The notes under the pieces: generated by a model | Seen by the model: the letters and a program-made list of their open reading frames with translations, nothing else | Told to the model about the DNA's origin: nothing | Databases searched by the model: none | NCBI GenBank assembly: GCA_002307295.1 | Contig: DBTY01000009.1 | Span: forward strand, 1-64,000 | From: Ignavibacteriales bacterium UBA1304 | GTDB lineage: Bacteria; Bacteroidota; Ignavibacteria; Ignavibacteriales; Ignavibacteriaceae | DNA: 64,000 nt | Direction of reading: 5' to 3' | Shown: in pieces, positions 25,834-35,298 of the stretch | How positions within the stretch are numbered: position 1 is the first letter of the stretch | Layout: each line of letters starts with the position of its first letter | Program-made: the position numbers and the translations under genes

Positions 25834-27288
25834 TTATTTGTTAGGTTTTTCTTTTTCAAAGTCATAAAGAGTTTTTCTATTTAGATCTGCAATTGCAAGC
25901 TTATAATCTATCAATGCGCTAAGAGAATTAGTTCTTGCGTCTGTAAGGCGCAGTTGCATTTGCGCCAGGTCAAAGCTGGTAATTGTTCCGGATTTGAACC
26001 TTTCCATACTTATTTGATAACTTTTTTCAGCTAGTTCAACGCTTTTGCTAAGAGCTTCCACTCTTTCCTTAGCCGATTCTAATTTGCCAATCACCTGTTT
26101 GATCTCAATGACAATCTGATCAATCTGGTTTTGCTTTGTCAGTTTGTTTAGCTCAAGGCTCGCCCTTGAGGCTTCCACAGCCCGTTTATTGCTTCCCCAG
26201 TCCCAGACGGGAACGGATAAAGTCATAGTGACGCTTCTGTCTTCTGCAAAATTATGAAAAATATCGTTAAGTTTATCGTCGTTTTTATTTATCCCGTAAT
26301 TAGCAGAAATATCAACTCTCACATTTCCTTTTGAATCTACTTCTTCAAGCCCTAATTCGCCTGTTTTTATATCCGCTTCCGCATTACGAATTTCATTTCT
26401 GTTCATTAAAGCCAGTTCAATCGCTTTATCTCTATTAATTCGGATGGGAACATATTCCAAATGCGCTATTACGTCAATATTTTCGGAATTGTCTAATCCT
26501 ATAAGTAATTTAAAACTATCTTTTGATTCTTCAAATTTACGTTTAGCGTTAAGCAAATCGTTATTAGCCGACGCAAGGTCAATTTCAAGCTGCAAAGCTT
26601 CAACCTCGGCAATAAGCCCAGCTTTAAATTTGTTATTGGCCGTAGCATACGATATTTGCGTTTGGTTTACCTTTTCTTCTGCAATTTCCAGGCTTTTTTT
26701 TGTCTGGTATAAATCATAAAAACTAGCAGTAACATTATAAATAATGTCCATTTTTGTTCTGGAGTAATTTCTTTGCGTTTTTTCCAGATTTATTTCAGCT
26801 TTTTGCAAATTAGCTTTCTGGTTATTAAACGTAAAAAGCGGCTGCGTAAGCCTGAAACTCAAATTAGAATAATAGTCTCTTGCCGTGCTTCCGGCAGCGT
26901 CTAATTGATCTCTTCCAAAAAGCGAACCGACTATTGAAACAGTTCCATTTGAAAAAATAAGAGGCTGGGTAACATAAAGTCTTCCCTCCACTGTTTTGTT
27001 TTCCATTTGGTAAAACTGCTGACTGCCGGTAGCAGAATTAAACTGGCTTGAAAGACTCCGGGAATAACTCGGCAAATCGAATTCCATATTAACAGACGTC
27101 ATCAGCCCAAGCCTCGTAGCTTCAAGGTTCTTTTGAGAATTCAGCAAAGTATTTTCAGCTGTTTTTATAGAATAACTTTGCTTTAATGCGACCGCCAAAG
27201 CTTCTTCCAAAGTAAACACTTTTTGCCCAAAAGTTACTCCGGCTATACATGCCAATAAAAAGGACGTTAATACTAGTTTTCGCATCAT
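25834..27288 (-). CDS. TolC-family outer-membrane efflux protein
   Basis: The 484-residue protein has a signal peptide (ending VTFGQ) followed by the two long alpha-helical/beta repeats of the OEP family. Typical segments are FTLEEALAVALKQSYSI, a long coiled-coil region with TQISYATANNKFKAGL and its second-repeat counterpart ERFKSGTITSFDLAQMQLR. These proteins trimerise into an outer-membrane channel with a periplasmic tunnel. It is the third gene of an operon with the adaptor and the MacB-type permease, so it is very likely their exit channel. The two ATG codons at the start overlap; the first is used here. Confidence 0.9.
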   Translation of the reverse strand: MMRKLVLTSFLLACIAGVTFGQKVFTLEEALAVALKQSYSIKTAENTLLNSQKNLEATRLGLMTSVNMEFDLPSYSRSLSSQFNSATGSQQFYQMENKTVEGRLYVTQPLIFSNGTVSIVGSLFGRDQLDAAGSTARDYYSNLSFRLTQPLFTFNNQKANLQKAEINLEKTQRNYSRTKMDIIYNVTASFYDLYQTKKSLEIAEEKVNQTQISYATANNKFKAGLIAEVEALQLEIDLASANNDLLNAKRKFEESKDSFKLLIGLDNSENIDVIAHLEYVPIRINRDKAIELALMNRNEIRNAEADIKTGELGLEEVDSKGNVRVDISANYGINKNDDKLNDIFHNFAEDRSVTMTLSVPVWDWGSNKRAVEASRASLELNKLTKQNQIDQIVIEIKQVIGKLESAKERVEALSKSVELAEKSYQISMERFKSGTITSFDLAQMQLRLTDARTNSLSALIDYKLAIADLNRKTLYDFEKEKPNK

Positions 27289-27326
27289 TTGACGTTTAAT
27301 AATTCATAATATTTAGATTGATTATT

Positions 27327-28631
27327 CTATTCGTATCTTAAAGCTTCAATCGGGTCTTTTTCTGCGGCTTTTTTTGCAGGATATATGCCAAAAATCAACC
27401 CGGTGGCTACCGAAACGACAAACGCAAGAAGCACGGCGTAAGGAGAAATAATTGTTTTCCATTCCGCATATTTCGAAATCATCGAAGTCATTGCATACCC
27501 TATCGCTATGCCAATCAGACCGCCTATGACGCTGATTATTATGGCTTCATACATAAACTGATTTAGTATATCATTTTTTGTCGCGCCGACTGCTCGTCTT
27601 ACGCCTATTTCTTTAGTGCGTTCCAGAATATTGGCAAGCATGATGTTCATTATTCCTATACCGCCCACCAGCAGCGAAATTCCAGCTATAGCCCCCATAA
27701 CTATATTAAAAATTCTTTGAGTTTTCTGCTTTTGCTCAAGAAGCTGTTCCGGCAGAACTATTTCGTAATCTTTAATGCCATAATGCCTTCGCTCTAAAAT
27801 ACGGGTAGTAAGTTCTGCGGCGGCTTTTAGCATATCGGAATCTTTAACTTTTAACGTTAACTGGTCTACTACGTTTTTTGCAGTAGGAGCAGATTCTTTA
27901 TCGTCGTCCGAAACTGACATTCCGCCCCCCATAAAGATAACATCGCCGCTCGTTTCCTCTTTTACAATTTTATTCATCATTGTTGTAATTGGCAGATAGA
28001 TATCTTCGTTAAAATTCCTTATACCTAATCCGCTCGCTCCGGCTGACGATATATTTTTAGGAGCCATAACGCCGACAATGTCAAACCAAAGGTCGCCTAT
28101 TTTAATTTTTTTATTAATCGGGTTCTCAAATTTAAATAGTTTTTCTTTTATGCCATACCCAATAACGCATACGTTCGAATAACCGTCTATGTTAAACGAT
28201 TTGAGGAATGACCCGTCTAAAACTTTAGAATTAAATGTAGCCGGATAATCAGGAGTAGTCCCAATTATTTTTGACTGAAGCATATTTGCGTTATATGTAA
28301 TTACTGCAATTTGTTCTCTGACTGGAGTAATATACTCGACTAAAGGATTCAGCTCCTTAATTGCTTTTGAATCGTCAAGATTTAGCCCGGGAGAAAAAGA
28401 AGCTTTTTTTTGCTTTAAATTCAGTTGAACAGCCGCTTTATTAATTATCACGTTATTTGTGCCCATCAGCTCAATCTGCTGAAGCGTTTCCTGCCTTGCG
28501 CCTTCCCCAATAGAAAGCATTGCTATAACCGCTCCAACGCCGAAAATTATTCCAAGCATAGTAAGAAACGTCCTGAGCTTATTTGCCTGAAGCCCTTTTA
28601 GACCGACTTCAAAACTCTCAAAATTGTTCAT
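27327..28631 (-). CDS. MacB-type ABC transporter permease (FtsX family)
   Basis: This 434-residue protein carries an N-terminal membrane helix in the FLTMLGIIFGVGAVIAMLSIGEGAR segment (about 17-42), a periplasmic MacB-PCD core domain (about 45-290) and three C-terminal helices of the FtsX domain (about 310-430). GIMNIMLANILERTKEIGVRRAVGATK (residues roughly 325-352) is diagnostic. Unlike E. coli MacB it has no fused nucleotide-binding domain, and no ATPase gene lies in the operon, so the ATPase must be supplied from elsewhere. MacAB-type pumps work as mechanotransmitters pushing periplasmic substrates through TolC. The substrate is unknown. Confidence 0.9.
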   Translation of the reverse strand: MNNFESFEVGLKGLQANKLRTFLTMLGIIFGVGAVIAMLSIGEGARQETLQQIELMGTNNVIINKAAVQLNLKQKKASFSPGLNLDDSKAIKELNPLVEYITPVREQIAVITYNANMLQSKIIGTTPDYPATFNSKVLDGSFLKSFNIDGYSNVCVIGYGIKEKLFKFENPINKKIKIGDLWFDIVGVMAPKNISSAGASGLGIRNFNEDIYLPITTMMNKIVKEETSGDVIFMGGGMSVSDDDKESAPTAKNVVDQLTLKVKDSDMLKAAAELTTRILERRHYGIKDYEIVLPEQLLEQKQKTQRIFNIVMGAIAGISLLVGGIGIMNIMLANILERTKEIGVRRAVGATKNDILNQFMYEAIIISVIGGLIGIAIGYAMTSMISKYAEWKTIISPYAVLLAFVVSVATGLIFGIYPAKKAAEKDPIEALRYE

Positions 28632-30014
28632 CTACTTACCCGCAGGAAGAGTAACTGAAGAATTAGGCTCGTCTTTCTTTTTAATCTCTTCAATTTTGAT
28701 CGTAGGATCTCTCAAAGCGACCTCGTCGCCGTCTTTTATTCCTTTTGTAATTATAATATGATTTTCATTTTTCTCGCCGGTTTCCACGACTTTTTCGTCA
28801 AAACGGGAACCGTCCTTAACATAAACCACTTTCTTCCCTTCTTTTTCAAAGACCGCTTCCTGCGGAACAAAAAGCACGTTTGGTATTTCGTTTATAATAA
28901 TCTTATTGCTTGTGGTCATTCCAGGTTTAAGCTTTTCCGACTTGGACTTTATGTCCACCCCAATTTCAAAAATCTTAATAGCTCCATTCTTGTCTTTGCT
29001 TTTACCTAACGACGCCACATTGCCAATTACGCCTGCGAATACGCTATCCTGAAACGCGTCCAATTTAATCTTAACATTCAGACCTTTTTTAATTTTGCTT
29101 ATATCAACTTCATTAACAGAAGTAATGCTTTCCATCGACGAAAGATCTGGCAGACTTAAGATAGTCATCCCCGACCATGGAGTATCGCCTATCTGCATTT
29201 TTCTTCCGGTAGACCAGTTGAGTTCATATACGACCAGCCCTTCAGCGGGAGCAGTCAAAGTAAGCATTGCTAAATCTTTTTTTGCCCGTTCAAGATCCGC
29301 TTTCCTTTGCCTGACGTCAATATCAACTTTGTTAAGCTCCGATTGATTTATTATTTTTTGCGATTTGAAATCCTGTTGGGCTTTCAGGTAGCTTAGTTCA
29401 TCCCGTTGACGCTGAAGATTAGCTTCCTGCCGTTTCATTTCCGCTTCAAATTTCATCTGCTCCAGGTTAAGCTTCGAAAGCTCGTACGTTAATTCTGCGC
29501 TTTTAAGATCGGACTCCGCTCTTGTCATTGTCGATTTTTGGTTAGCAATTAATTTTTCTTTGTCCGATAAGGATATTTCCAATTTAGCTTCGGCGTCTTT
29601 TAGAGCCGTAATTGCTTCTGTCGGATCAAACTTGACTACCGTATCGTTTGCCTTTACATACGTGCCTTCAGGGACGAGAAAAATTATTTTAAGGTTGCCT
29701 CTTACGCGCGGCGATGATATTGATATTGAGTTTTTTGCCCTTATCTCTCCGCTTTCGGTTATTGAGACTAAAAATTTCTCTTTCTTTACAGTGTAGGTCG
29801 GAATTTTTCCGTCTACGCCGGAAGGAGAAAGAAAGAAATAAATAAGAACTATTATTAAAGCCGCAACGCATCCGAGTATCAAATTTGGCTTCTTAAATTT
29901 TTGAGGGATGTTTAACGTTTCAATTTTTTTTAGATACGCAGAATATAAACGGCCAATAGAAAATTTTTGGGATTTTTTAACCGTCGTAGCGCTTCCAGCT
30001 TTTCCTTCCATCAA
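28632..30014 (-). CDS. HlyD/MacA-type periplasmic adaptor protein
   Basis: The protein has 460 residues: a cytosolic basic N-terminus, one membrane anchor (about 47-66, LILGCVAALIIVLIYFFL), a lipoyl-like beta domain split around a long coiled-coil hairpin (about 135-245, rich in Lys/Glu/Gln), then beta-barrel and membrane-proximal domains with KPGMTTSNKIIINE and VFVPQEAVFEKEGKKVVYV. This is the membrane-fusion protein that links inner-membrane pump and TolC channel. It abuts the permease gene with no spacing and starts the operon. Confidence 0.9.
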   Translation of the reverse strand: MMEGKAGSATTVKKSQKFSIGRLYSAYLKKIETLNIPQKFKKPNLILGCVAALIIVLIYFFLSPSGVDGKIPTYTVKKEKFLVSITESGEIRAKNSISISSPRVRGNLKIIFLVPEGTYVKANDTVVKFDPTEAITALKDAEAKLEISLSDKEKLIANQKSTMTRAESDLKSAELTYELSKLNLEQMKFEAEMKRQEANLQRQRDELSYLKAQQDFKSQKIINQSELNKVDIDVRQRKADLERAKKDLAMLTLTAPAEGLVVYELNWSTGRKMQIGDTPWSGMTILSLPDLSSMESITSVNEVDISKIKKGLNVKIKLDAFQDSVFAGVIGNVASLGKSKDKNGAIKIFEIGVDIKSKSEKLKPGMTTSNKIIINEIPNVLFVPQEAVFEKEGKKVVYVKDGSRFDEKVVETGEKNENHIIITKGIKDGDEVALRDPTIKIEEIKKKDEPNSSVTLPAGK

Positions 30015-30134
30015 CCATATTCCCTTTTGTTAAAGAAACGAACAAAATCAAACGCTAAAAATAATGATTACTGAATTAAAACAAAAAGATATTATAATAC
30101 TCAGGCAGCCTGTATTTGCTGTAACAGCCGCAGA

Positions 30135-32162
30135 CTAATTTTGGAATTCCCACGCGACTCCAAACCTTATCCCTCTTCTTGGCATTGGATAAAATGGAAT
30201 GATAAAATACTTGTTATCAAACAGGTTTTCCCAAGTAAAATATATTATTGCGCTTTTATGCACTTCGCCAGCGGCGGTAAAATCGACCGTGATAATATTT
30301 TTTTCAAATAAATCCAAATATTTGCCCGCGGCATAATAAGAGTTCGCCGTATTGTCTAAATGTAAAAACTTTGCCTTAAATCCGGCTTTCAGGTCAAGAT
30401 TTGTATCAAATAAAATATCCTGATAATAAACTCCCAAATCGCTGCGGAAGGCGGGCTCTATATTCTGCGAGGATAAAAAATACATTGGGGTAACTGCATA
30501 GTCTACGTCATAAGCGTCAGTTTTTTTATTATAACAAGACGACGTATTTTCAATCAACACTTTTCCGTATTTATACCCAACGCTATATCCAGCTGAAAAT
30601 ATATCTTTTTTAGAATTTTGAAGTCTGTAAATAGCGTTTATGTTTAGAGTCAAATCGTCAGTAAAAGACTTGAAACCAAACTCAACCGAATTGGCAGTTT
30701 TTATTTTGTAATAATTTCCGTCAAAACATCTGTAATATGCGTCTGATACAGACGCTATGACGTTTTGCTCGGACGAGGAATACCCTAAATAAACGTTAGA
30801 GGATTCAGTCAGTTTCATAATTGCGTCTGCGCCGATTCCTTTTAAATTATAGTCCTTGTATTTTATATACTTGGCAAAAAATGAAGTCTGGACTTTACCG
30901 CCAAAGAACAGAGTCGTCATTTTACCTGCAAGCGAAAGAGCGTTTTCCCAATTTTTAATTACATCCCTGTTTATTTCGTAATTCAGCGACTGATAATTGC
31001 CGATGAAATCGAAATTAAGACTTTGGTATTTGTAGGATTGCCTTAACTGCCCGCCAAATATTTTATATCTGTAATCGTTATGCATTACATTAACATCAGA
31101 CTCGGCAGTGTCCTCATTCTGTCTGTACTCATCCAAATTGAACCGGTAATAAGCTGAAAGTTCAGTGTACTCGCCTGGGAAAAGATTTAAGAGAAATTTT
31201 AGATTTAGATTGTGCAAGGTTGATTTATCATAAGTATTCCAGTCGTTTACCGGAATAGCGCTTACTCCATATACCACGTCTTTTAACGAAGTATTGGAGG
31301 TAGTCGCCGCAATGACAGCCGCAGAGTCGACGTTCACGCCTCCGTTAAGCCCTACCCGATATTTATTATACGAATAAGACAATACTAAATTAATTCTATC
31401 GTTAAAAAAATATTTAAGTTTTGCGTTCCCCTGCCAGTCGCTGTAAGCGTTGTTAAACATATAATTTTTGTAAGTAGTGTTCGACTGAAAGTCGTCCGCC
31501 TTTCTGCTTGTCATATCAAACGATAAAGCAAACTTATTGAATACGACGGAATTGTACTGCGCGTCAAGCATCGCCGCGCCTTTAGTCCCCTGATAATATT
31601 TAATTCTAGTTTGCGGAATTCTTGAGATACTATTTTTAGTAATAAAATTAACGCCTGCAAGCGAATTATCCGTTCCATACCAGAAGCTTCTTACTGCGGG
31701 AATTATTTCGATAGAATCAATATTTTCCGTTTGAATATACATCAGGTTAAACCACGAACCGCCGCCGTTAAGCGCTGCTCCATCAGAATAATACTGAGTT
31801 GAATACTGCCCCGCGCCGTTTATTATAGCCTCATTTGGCTGTCCTACTGATCCTAAATCTTTAACAAGAAAAAGCGGAGAGTTCTCAAATAAGTCCTGCG
31901 CGCTTTTGTATTCGTTTTTTAGAAATGTATTTTTACTAATAAAATAACTGCCGTCAAAAAGCGGAGCCTGATTAACAGGTCTTAAAGTGTCTCTTGGAAT
32001 TATTTTTTTTGCTTTTGCAGTATCTCCGGCCATTAAACTATCCGATGGAGCCTTAACCAAATCATTTTTCGGTTTCAACTCCCGTATAACTTTAGACGTA
32101 TCTCGCCCCTGTGGGAAAAGTAACGCCGCTGAACATACCAAAAGAATAACTATATATCGCAT
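30135..32162 (-). CDS. TonB-dependent receptor-like outer-membrane protein
   Basis: The 675-residue protein has a signal peptide (ending LLFPQG), a plug-like domain (about 70-190; the strand pattern SAQDLFENSPLFLVKDLGS, then QYSTQYYSDGAALNGGG and ENIDSIEIIPA is typical) and a long beta-barrel ending in RRGIRFGVAWEFQN. No clear N-terminal TonB box is visible, though DTSKVIREL near the N-terminus is a possible one. It is shorter than average SusC-type receptors and has no SusD partner. The gene stands alone, 120 bases upstream of the efflux operon on the same strand. The ligand is unknown; siderophore, cobalamin or peptide uptake are all possible. Confidence 0.75.
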   Translation of the reverse strand: MRYIVILLVCSAALLFPQGRDTSKVIRELKPKNDLVKAPSDSLMAGDTAKAKKIIPRDTLRPVNQAPLFDGSYFISKNTFLKNEYKSAQDLFENSPLFLVKDLGSVGQPNEAIINGAGQYSTQYYSDGAALNGGGSWFNLMYIQTENIDSIEIIPAVRSFWYGTDNSLAGVNFITKNSISRIPQTRIKYYQGTKGAAMLDAQYNSVVFNKFALSFDMTSRKADDFQSNTTYKNYMFNNAYSDWQGNAKLKYFFNDRINLVLSYSYNKYRVGLNGGVNVDSAAVIAATTSNTSLKDVVYGVSAIPVNDWNTYDKSTLHNLNLKFLLNLFPGEYTELSAYYRFNLDEYRQNEDTAESDVNVMHNDYRYKIFGGQLRQSYKYQSLNFDFIGNYQSLNYEINRDVIKNWENALSLAGKMTTLFFGGKVQTSFFAKYIKYKDYNLKGIGADAIMKLTESSNVYLGYSSSEQNVIASVSDAYYRCFDGNYYKIKTANSVEFGFKSFTDDLTLNINAIYRLQNSKKDIFSAGYSVGYKYGKVLIENTSSCYNKKTDAYDVDYAVTPMYFLSSQNIEPAFRSDLGVYYQDILFDTNLDLKAGFKAKFLHLDNTANSYYAAGKYLDLFEKNIITVDFTAAGEVHKSAIIYFTWENLFDNKYFIIPFYPMPRRGIRFGVAWEFQN

Positions 32163-32616
32163 TTAAATCATTAATATTTTATTTCAATAACACAATATCA
32201 CAAAAGAAACAAAAAGATTAAAGCTAATTTGTAAGAAATCGTCATTCAATACGGGAACAAAAATAATGCAAGCGCTGCCAACAGGCAGCTACTACGTATT
32301 AAATAATTTATTTTTACAAATTGATATATCAAATTTGCCAGTCTTAACCGCAGATAATTTTCTTTGAATGCAATCTTCATTATGCGCGGCGACTGCTATT
32401 TAATTGGGTCGCATGTTAATCAAAAAGTATAGCGTATACGTTTAAGGACTTCTACGCTTACGTTATTTAGACTTTAATTTGCCCATACCCCTGTAAATTG
32501 GAGGCCAAATCAGACAAAAAAGAACCAAAAACAAAAAAAAATATTTCTTTTATAAAATTTTTTTTTTAAGTTCCATCTTGAATTAACTTTTCCATAAATT
32601 TAAAGGATTACGAGTT
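32163..32616. other. Intergenic region upstream of HU
   Basis: About 450 bases lie between divergent genes. It holds a small perfect hairpin (GCTGCC-AACA-GGCAGC, 32274-32289), the 12-base word TACCCCTGTAAA (32486-32497), and an A/T-rich stretch with TATAAAAT near 32550 that is a plausible -10 element for the HU gene. I see no coding sequence. Confidence 0.5.
32486..32497. repeat. 12-base word shared with the microprotein region (copy 2)
   Basis: TACCCCTGTAAA matches 23494-23505 exactly and is preceded by CCCATA, against CCCCATAG thirteen bases before the other copy. Both copies lie in long intergenic stretches. Confidence 0.4.
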
Positions 32617-32922
32617 ATGGCAGAATCAAAACCGTTGACAAAATCTCAAATTCTTGACCATCTTGCCAAGAAAACAGGGACTACAAAAAAATTAAGCGGC
32701 CAGTTCCTAGAGGAATTAGTTGCTTTAGCTTATAAAGAAGCTAAAAAATCTTTTGTATTGCCTGGTTTAGGTAAATTAGTTGTTGTCGCTAGAAAAGCTA
32801 GAATTGGCAGAAACCCTGCCACAGGCGTTTCAATGAAAATACCTGCAAAGAAAGTTTTAAAATTCAGAATAGCTAAACAAGCTAAAGACGCAGTGATTCC
32901 GCCTAAAGCTAAAAAAAGCTAA
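32617..32922 (+). CDS. HU-family DNA-binding protein
   Basis: This 101-residue nucleoid protein belongs to the HU/IHF family. It has the usual start (LTKSQILDHLAKKTG), the helical dimerisation part, and the beta-arm with GRNPATGVSMKIPAKKVLKFR, which includes the intercalating-proline RNPATG motif. The C-terminus has a short Lys-rich extension (PPKAKKS) beyond the standard 90-residue core. It bends and packages DNA. AAAGGA precedes the ATG, and a strong terminator follows, so it is monocistronic. Confidence 0.93.
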   Translation: MAESKPLTKSQILDHLAKKTGTTKKLSGQFLEELVALAYKEAKKSFVLPGLGKLVVVARKARIGRNPATGVSMKIPAKKVLKFRIAKQAKDAVIPPKAKKS

Positions 32923-32940
32923 TTTCTTATTTTTTTACAA

Positions 32941-32986
32941 AAGGGTTTTCTTGCTGATGTTTTTTGGTTAGAAAACCCTTTTTTTT
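32941..32986 (+). terminator. Terminator after the HU gene
   Basis: AAGGGTTTTCT pairs with AGAAAACCCTT around an 18-base loop and a run of T follows. Confidence 0.9.
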
Positions 32987-33060
32987 ATCGCTGATAATAA
33001 GTTCTTTCGGTTATAAAAATTTAATTTTATTAACTGTTATAAAATAATAATAGGCAAAAA

Positions 33061-34251
33061 GTGTCTTCGAATTTAACGCTCGAAAAAATAGACCAGGCCA
33101 TACAAATTTTAGACGAAAACAATATCGACTTGTGGATGATATTCACCCGGGAGAGCGCTACAATGAGAGATCCGTCAATGGATATGGTTTTAGACGCTAA
33201 CTGCACCTGGCATTCGGCTTTTTTAATTAATAGAAACGGCGATACTACGGCTATTATTGGCTCGCTCGATCTTAGCAATATGCAGCTTCAATCCTCTTTC
33301 AAAAATCTTATTCCTTACGTCCAGTCAATTAAAGAACCATTGTTAGACTACCTTAATAAACATAATCCCAATAAAATAGCTCTTAATTATTCGGTAAATT
33401 CTAACCTTGCCGACGGCTTGACTTACGGTATGTTTTTAACGCTTTTCAAATATTTAGAAGGGACTCCTTTTACTGACCGGTTGGTTTCTTCTGAAGATAT
33501 TATAGCCTCGCTGAAAGGTAGAAAATCAGCGTCTGAAATTGCCATAATGCAAAAAGCAGTAGATGAAACTCTGCGCATTTATGACGAGGCGACTAGTTTT
33601 ATCCGCCCAGGCGTTACCGAAAGGGAAATTGCAGCTTTTATGCTCGGCCTTGTAAAACAACGGGGTTTTGGGCTTGCCTGGGAAGAAGAGCTTTGTCCTT
33701 CTGTTTTTACTGGTCCAGATACTGCCGGAGCCCATTCTGGCCCTACAGACAGAGTAGTTAAAAAAGGGCACTTGCTTAATATGGATTTTGGAATTAAGTA
33801 TAAGGGTTATTGCTCCGATCTTCAAAGAACCTGGTACATTATGCAGGATAATGAAGACGTTCCTCCGGAATCAGTTCAGAAAGGTTTTGACGTTTTAAAA
33901 AATTCTATTAAAGTCGCTTCAGATAAACTAAAACCTGGCGTATTAGGCTGGGAAGTAGACGCGGCTGCAAGAAATTATATTGTTGAAAACGGATATGAAG
34001 AATTCCCTCATGGACTTGGGCATCAGGTTGGGAAAATTGTTCATGACGGAGGCGCAGGTCTATTCCCCAGATGGGAAAGATATGGAACTACTCCTTTTCT
34101 TCCAATTGAGCAAAATCAGATTTTTACTATCGAGCCCCGTTTAACCGTGCCTGAGCATGGAGTTGTTACAATGGAAGAAGAAGTTGTTGTAACTGAAACA
34201 GGATGTCGTTATCTTTCGGTTCCGCAAGAAAAATTAATTTTAATAAAATAA
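33061..34251 (+). CDS. M24-family metallopeptidase (Xaa-Pro aminopeptidase-like)
   Basis: The protein has 396 residues and starts at GTG, with AGG six bases upstream. The N-terminal creatinase-like domain (about 1-150) is followed by the pita-bread M24 catalytic domain (about 160-390). Metal ligands of the family are visible: Asp in MDFGIKYKGYCSDLQRTW (both Asp), His in FPHGLGHQVG, Glu in FTIEPRL and Glu in MEEEVVV. These bind two metal ions, usually Mn or Co. It removes N-terminal residues before proline or cleaves related dipeptides; exact specificity is not determinable. It has no signal peptide, so it is cytosolic. A terminator follows directly. Confidence 0.88.
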   Translation: MSSNLTLEKIDQAIQILDENNIDLWMIFTRESATMRDPSMDMVLDANCTWHSAFLINRNGDTTAIIGSLDLSNMQLQSSFKNLIPYVQSIKEPLLDYLNKHNPNKIALNYSVNSNLADGLTYGMFLTLFKYLEGTPFTDRLVSSEDIIASLKGRKSASEIAIMQKAVDETLRIYDEATSFIRPGVTEREIAAFMLGLVKQRGFGLAWEEELCPSVFTGPDTAGAHSGPTDRVVKKGHLLNMDFGIKYKGYCSDLQRTWYIMQDNEDVPPESVQKGFDVLKNSIKVASDKLKPGVLGWEVDAAARNYIVENGYEEFPHGLGHQVGKIVHDGGAGLFPRWERYGTTPFLPIEQNQIFTIEPRLTVPEHGVVTMEEEVVVTETGCRYLSVPQEKLILIK

Positions 34252-34296
34252 GCGAACAAACATTAAGCCGTTAATACGTCTTATGTTTATTTCTTT

Positions 34297-34337
34297 CCGG
34301 CTTTAGAGGATCCTCCCCCTTGAGAGCCGGTTTTTTT
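34297..34337 (+). terminator. Terminator after the M24 peptidase
   Basis: CCGGCTTT pairs with AGAGCCGG (one G-U pair) around a 20-base loop and is followed by seven T. It ends the plus-strand transcript facing the MBL-fold gene. Confidence 0.85.
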
Positions 34338-35295
34338 ATGCCTTTAACGTAAAAGTTTCGCCTATTTCCTTTAATCCCAATTCAATTTTACTCCCTGGCA
34401 AAGCTTTTAACAGCCTTTGCAGGGGTTCTTCATAAGGCTCAAGGCTTTGCTTAAATGTATTCCAATGAATTGGTATAAATACCTTTGCGCCCATATCTTT
34501 AGCCATTGCGAGAGCTTCTTCAGGATTGCAATGAACAAATTTCCATGGATTATACGCGCCAATAGGCATCATTGCAACGTCAATATCTTTAATATTAGTC
34601 TTTTTAAATTTATCGGTATACGCCGTATCGCCGCCAAACAGTATGCGCTTCCCGTTTTTTTCTAAGACGTATGCGTTATAACTTCTGCCGTTTTTAAAAA
34701 ATCCTCTGGCGCGGTCTCTTTCGCCGGGATATCTCCAGCCAAAATGTTTTACTTCTAAAGCATGAAATTTAATCCCCCTGCATTCGCCGCATTCGCCCCA
34801 GTCAAGCGCCTTCAAAGATTTCCAGTGGAGATCGGCGACTACGTCTTTTGTATTAAACGCCGTAATGCAGTCAATCTGTCCGGGGAATTTTTTAGTAAGC
34901 GGCAATAGCGTCTGATAATCAGTATGATCCATATGCGCGTGCGAAAGAAGAACGATATCCGGTTTAGGAAGTTCGTCTAAAGTTAGAGCAGGACGCGTAT
35001 ATCGTTCAGGGCCGTAGGTTATACCCAGCACTTTTATTCCTATACGTCTAAGCATTACCGGATCGGTTAGTATAATAGTTCCAAACATGTTTATCAGCAT
35101 TGTAGAATGCCCTATCCACGCAATTGTAATATTGGCGGAGCTCCATTCTGCCGGGCTCGGTTTAAATTTTGCTTTCGTCGGAACTGTGGTTTCGCCCTTA
35201 GCTGAAAGGCTCTTAAATAATACAGGCGCGGCTACGACCCCGCCTGCAATTAATGATATTTGTTTTAAAAATTTTCTTCGTCTAATATTTTCCAT
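34336..35295 (-). CDS. Tat-exported MBL-fold hydrolase
   Basis: This 319-residue protein begins with RRRKFLKQISLIAGG, a twin-arginine signal (RRKFLK), so it is probably folded in the cytosol and exported. The metallo-beta-lactamase fold follows, with IAWIGHSTMLINMFG, the metal motif SHAHMDHTD, GGDTAYTD and PIHWNTF. The layout matches the UlaG/NAPE-PLD-like branch of MBL proteins, whose members hydrolyse phosphodiesters or lactones. It is related to the protein encoded at 38890-40035 but differs in its export signal. It starts three bases after the HAD gene and looks like the last gene of the TetR-headed run. Confidence 0.85.
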   Translation of the reverse strand: MENIRRRKFLKQISLIAGGVVAAPVLFKSLSAKGETTVPTKAKFKPSPAEWSSANITIAWIGHSTMLINMFGTIILTDPVMLRRIGIKVLGITYGPERYTRPALTLDELPKPDIVLLSHAHMDHTDYQTLLPLTKKFPGQIDCITAFNTKDVVADLHWKSLKALDWGECGECRGIKFHALEVKHFGWRYPGERDRARGFFKNGRSYNAYVLEKNGKRILFGGDTAYTDKFKKTNIKDIDVAMMPIGAYNPWKFVHCNPEEALAMAKDMGAKVFIPIHWNTFKQSLEPYEEPLQRLLKALPGSKIELGLKEIGETFTLKA

Positions 35296-35298
35296 AAC

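Noticed and set aside
32230..32330. Possible third, decayed copy of the microprotein gene (shared 13-mer GCTGCCAACAGGC with 23676-23792)
   Set aside because: The frame around it is broken by several stops and the match does not extend beyond the hairpin GCTGCC-AACA-GGCAGC.
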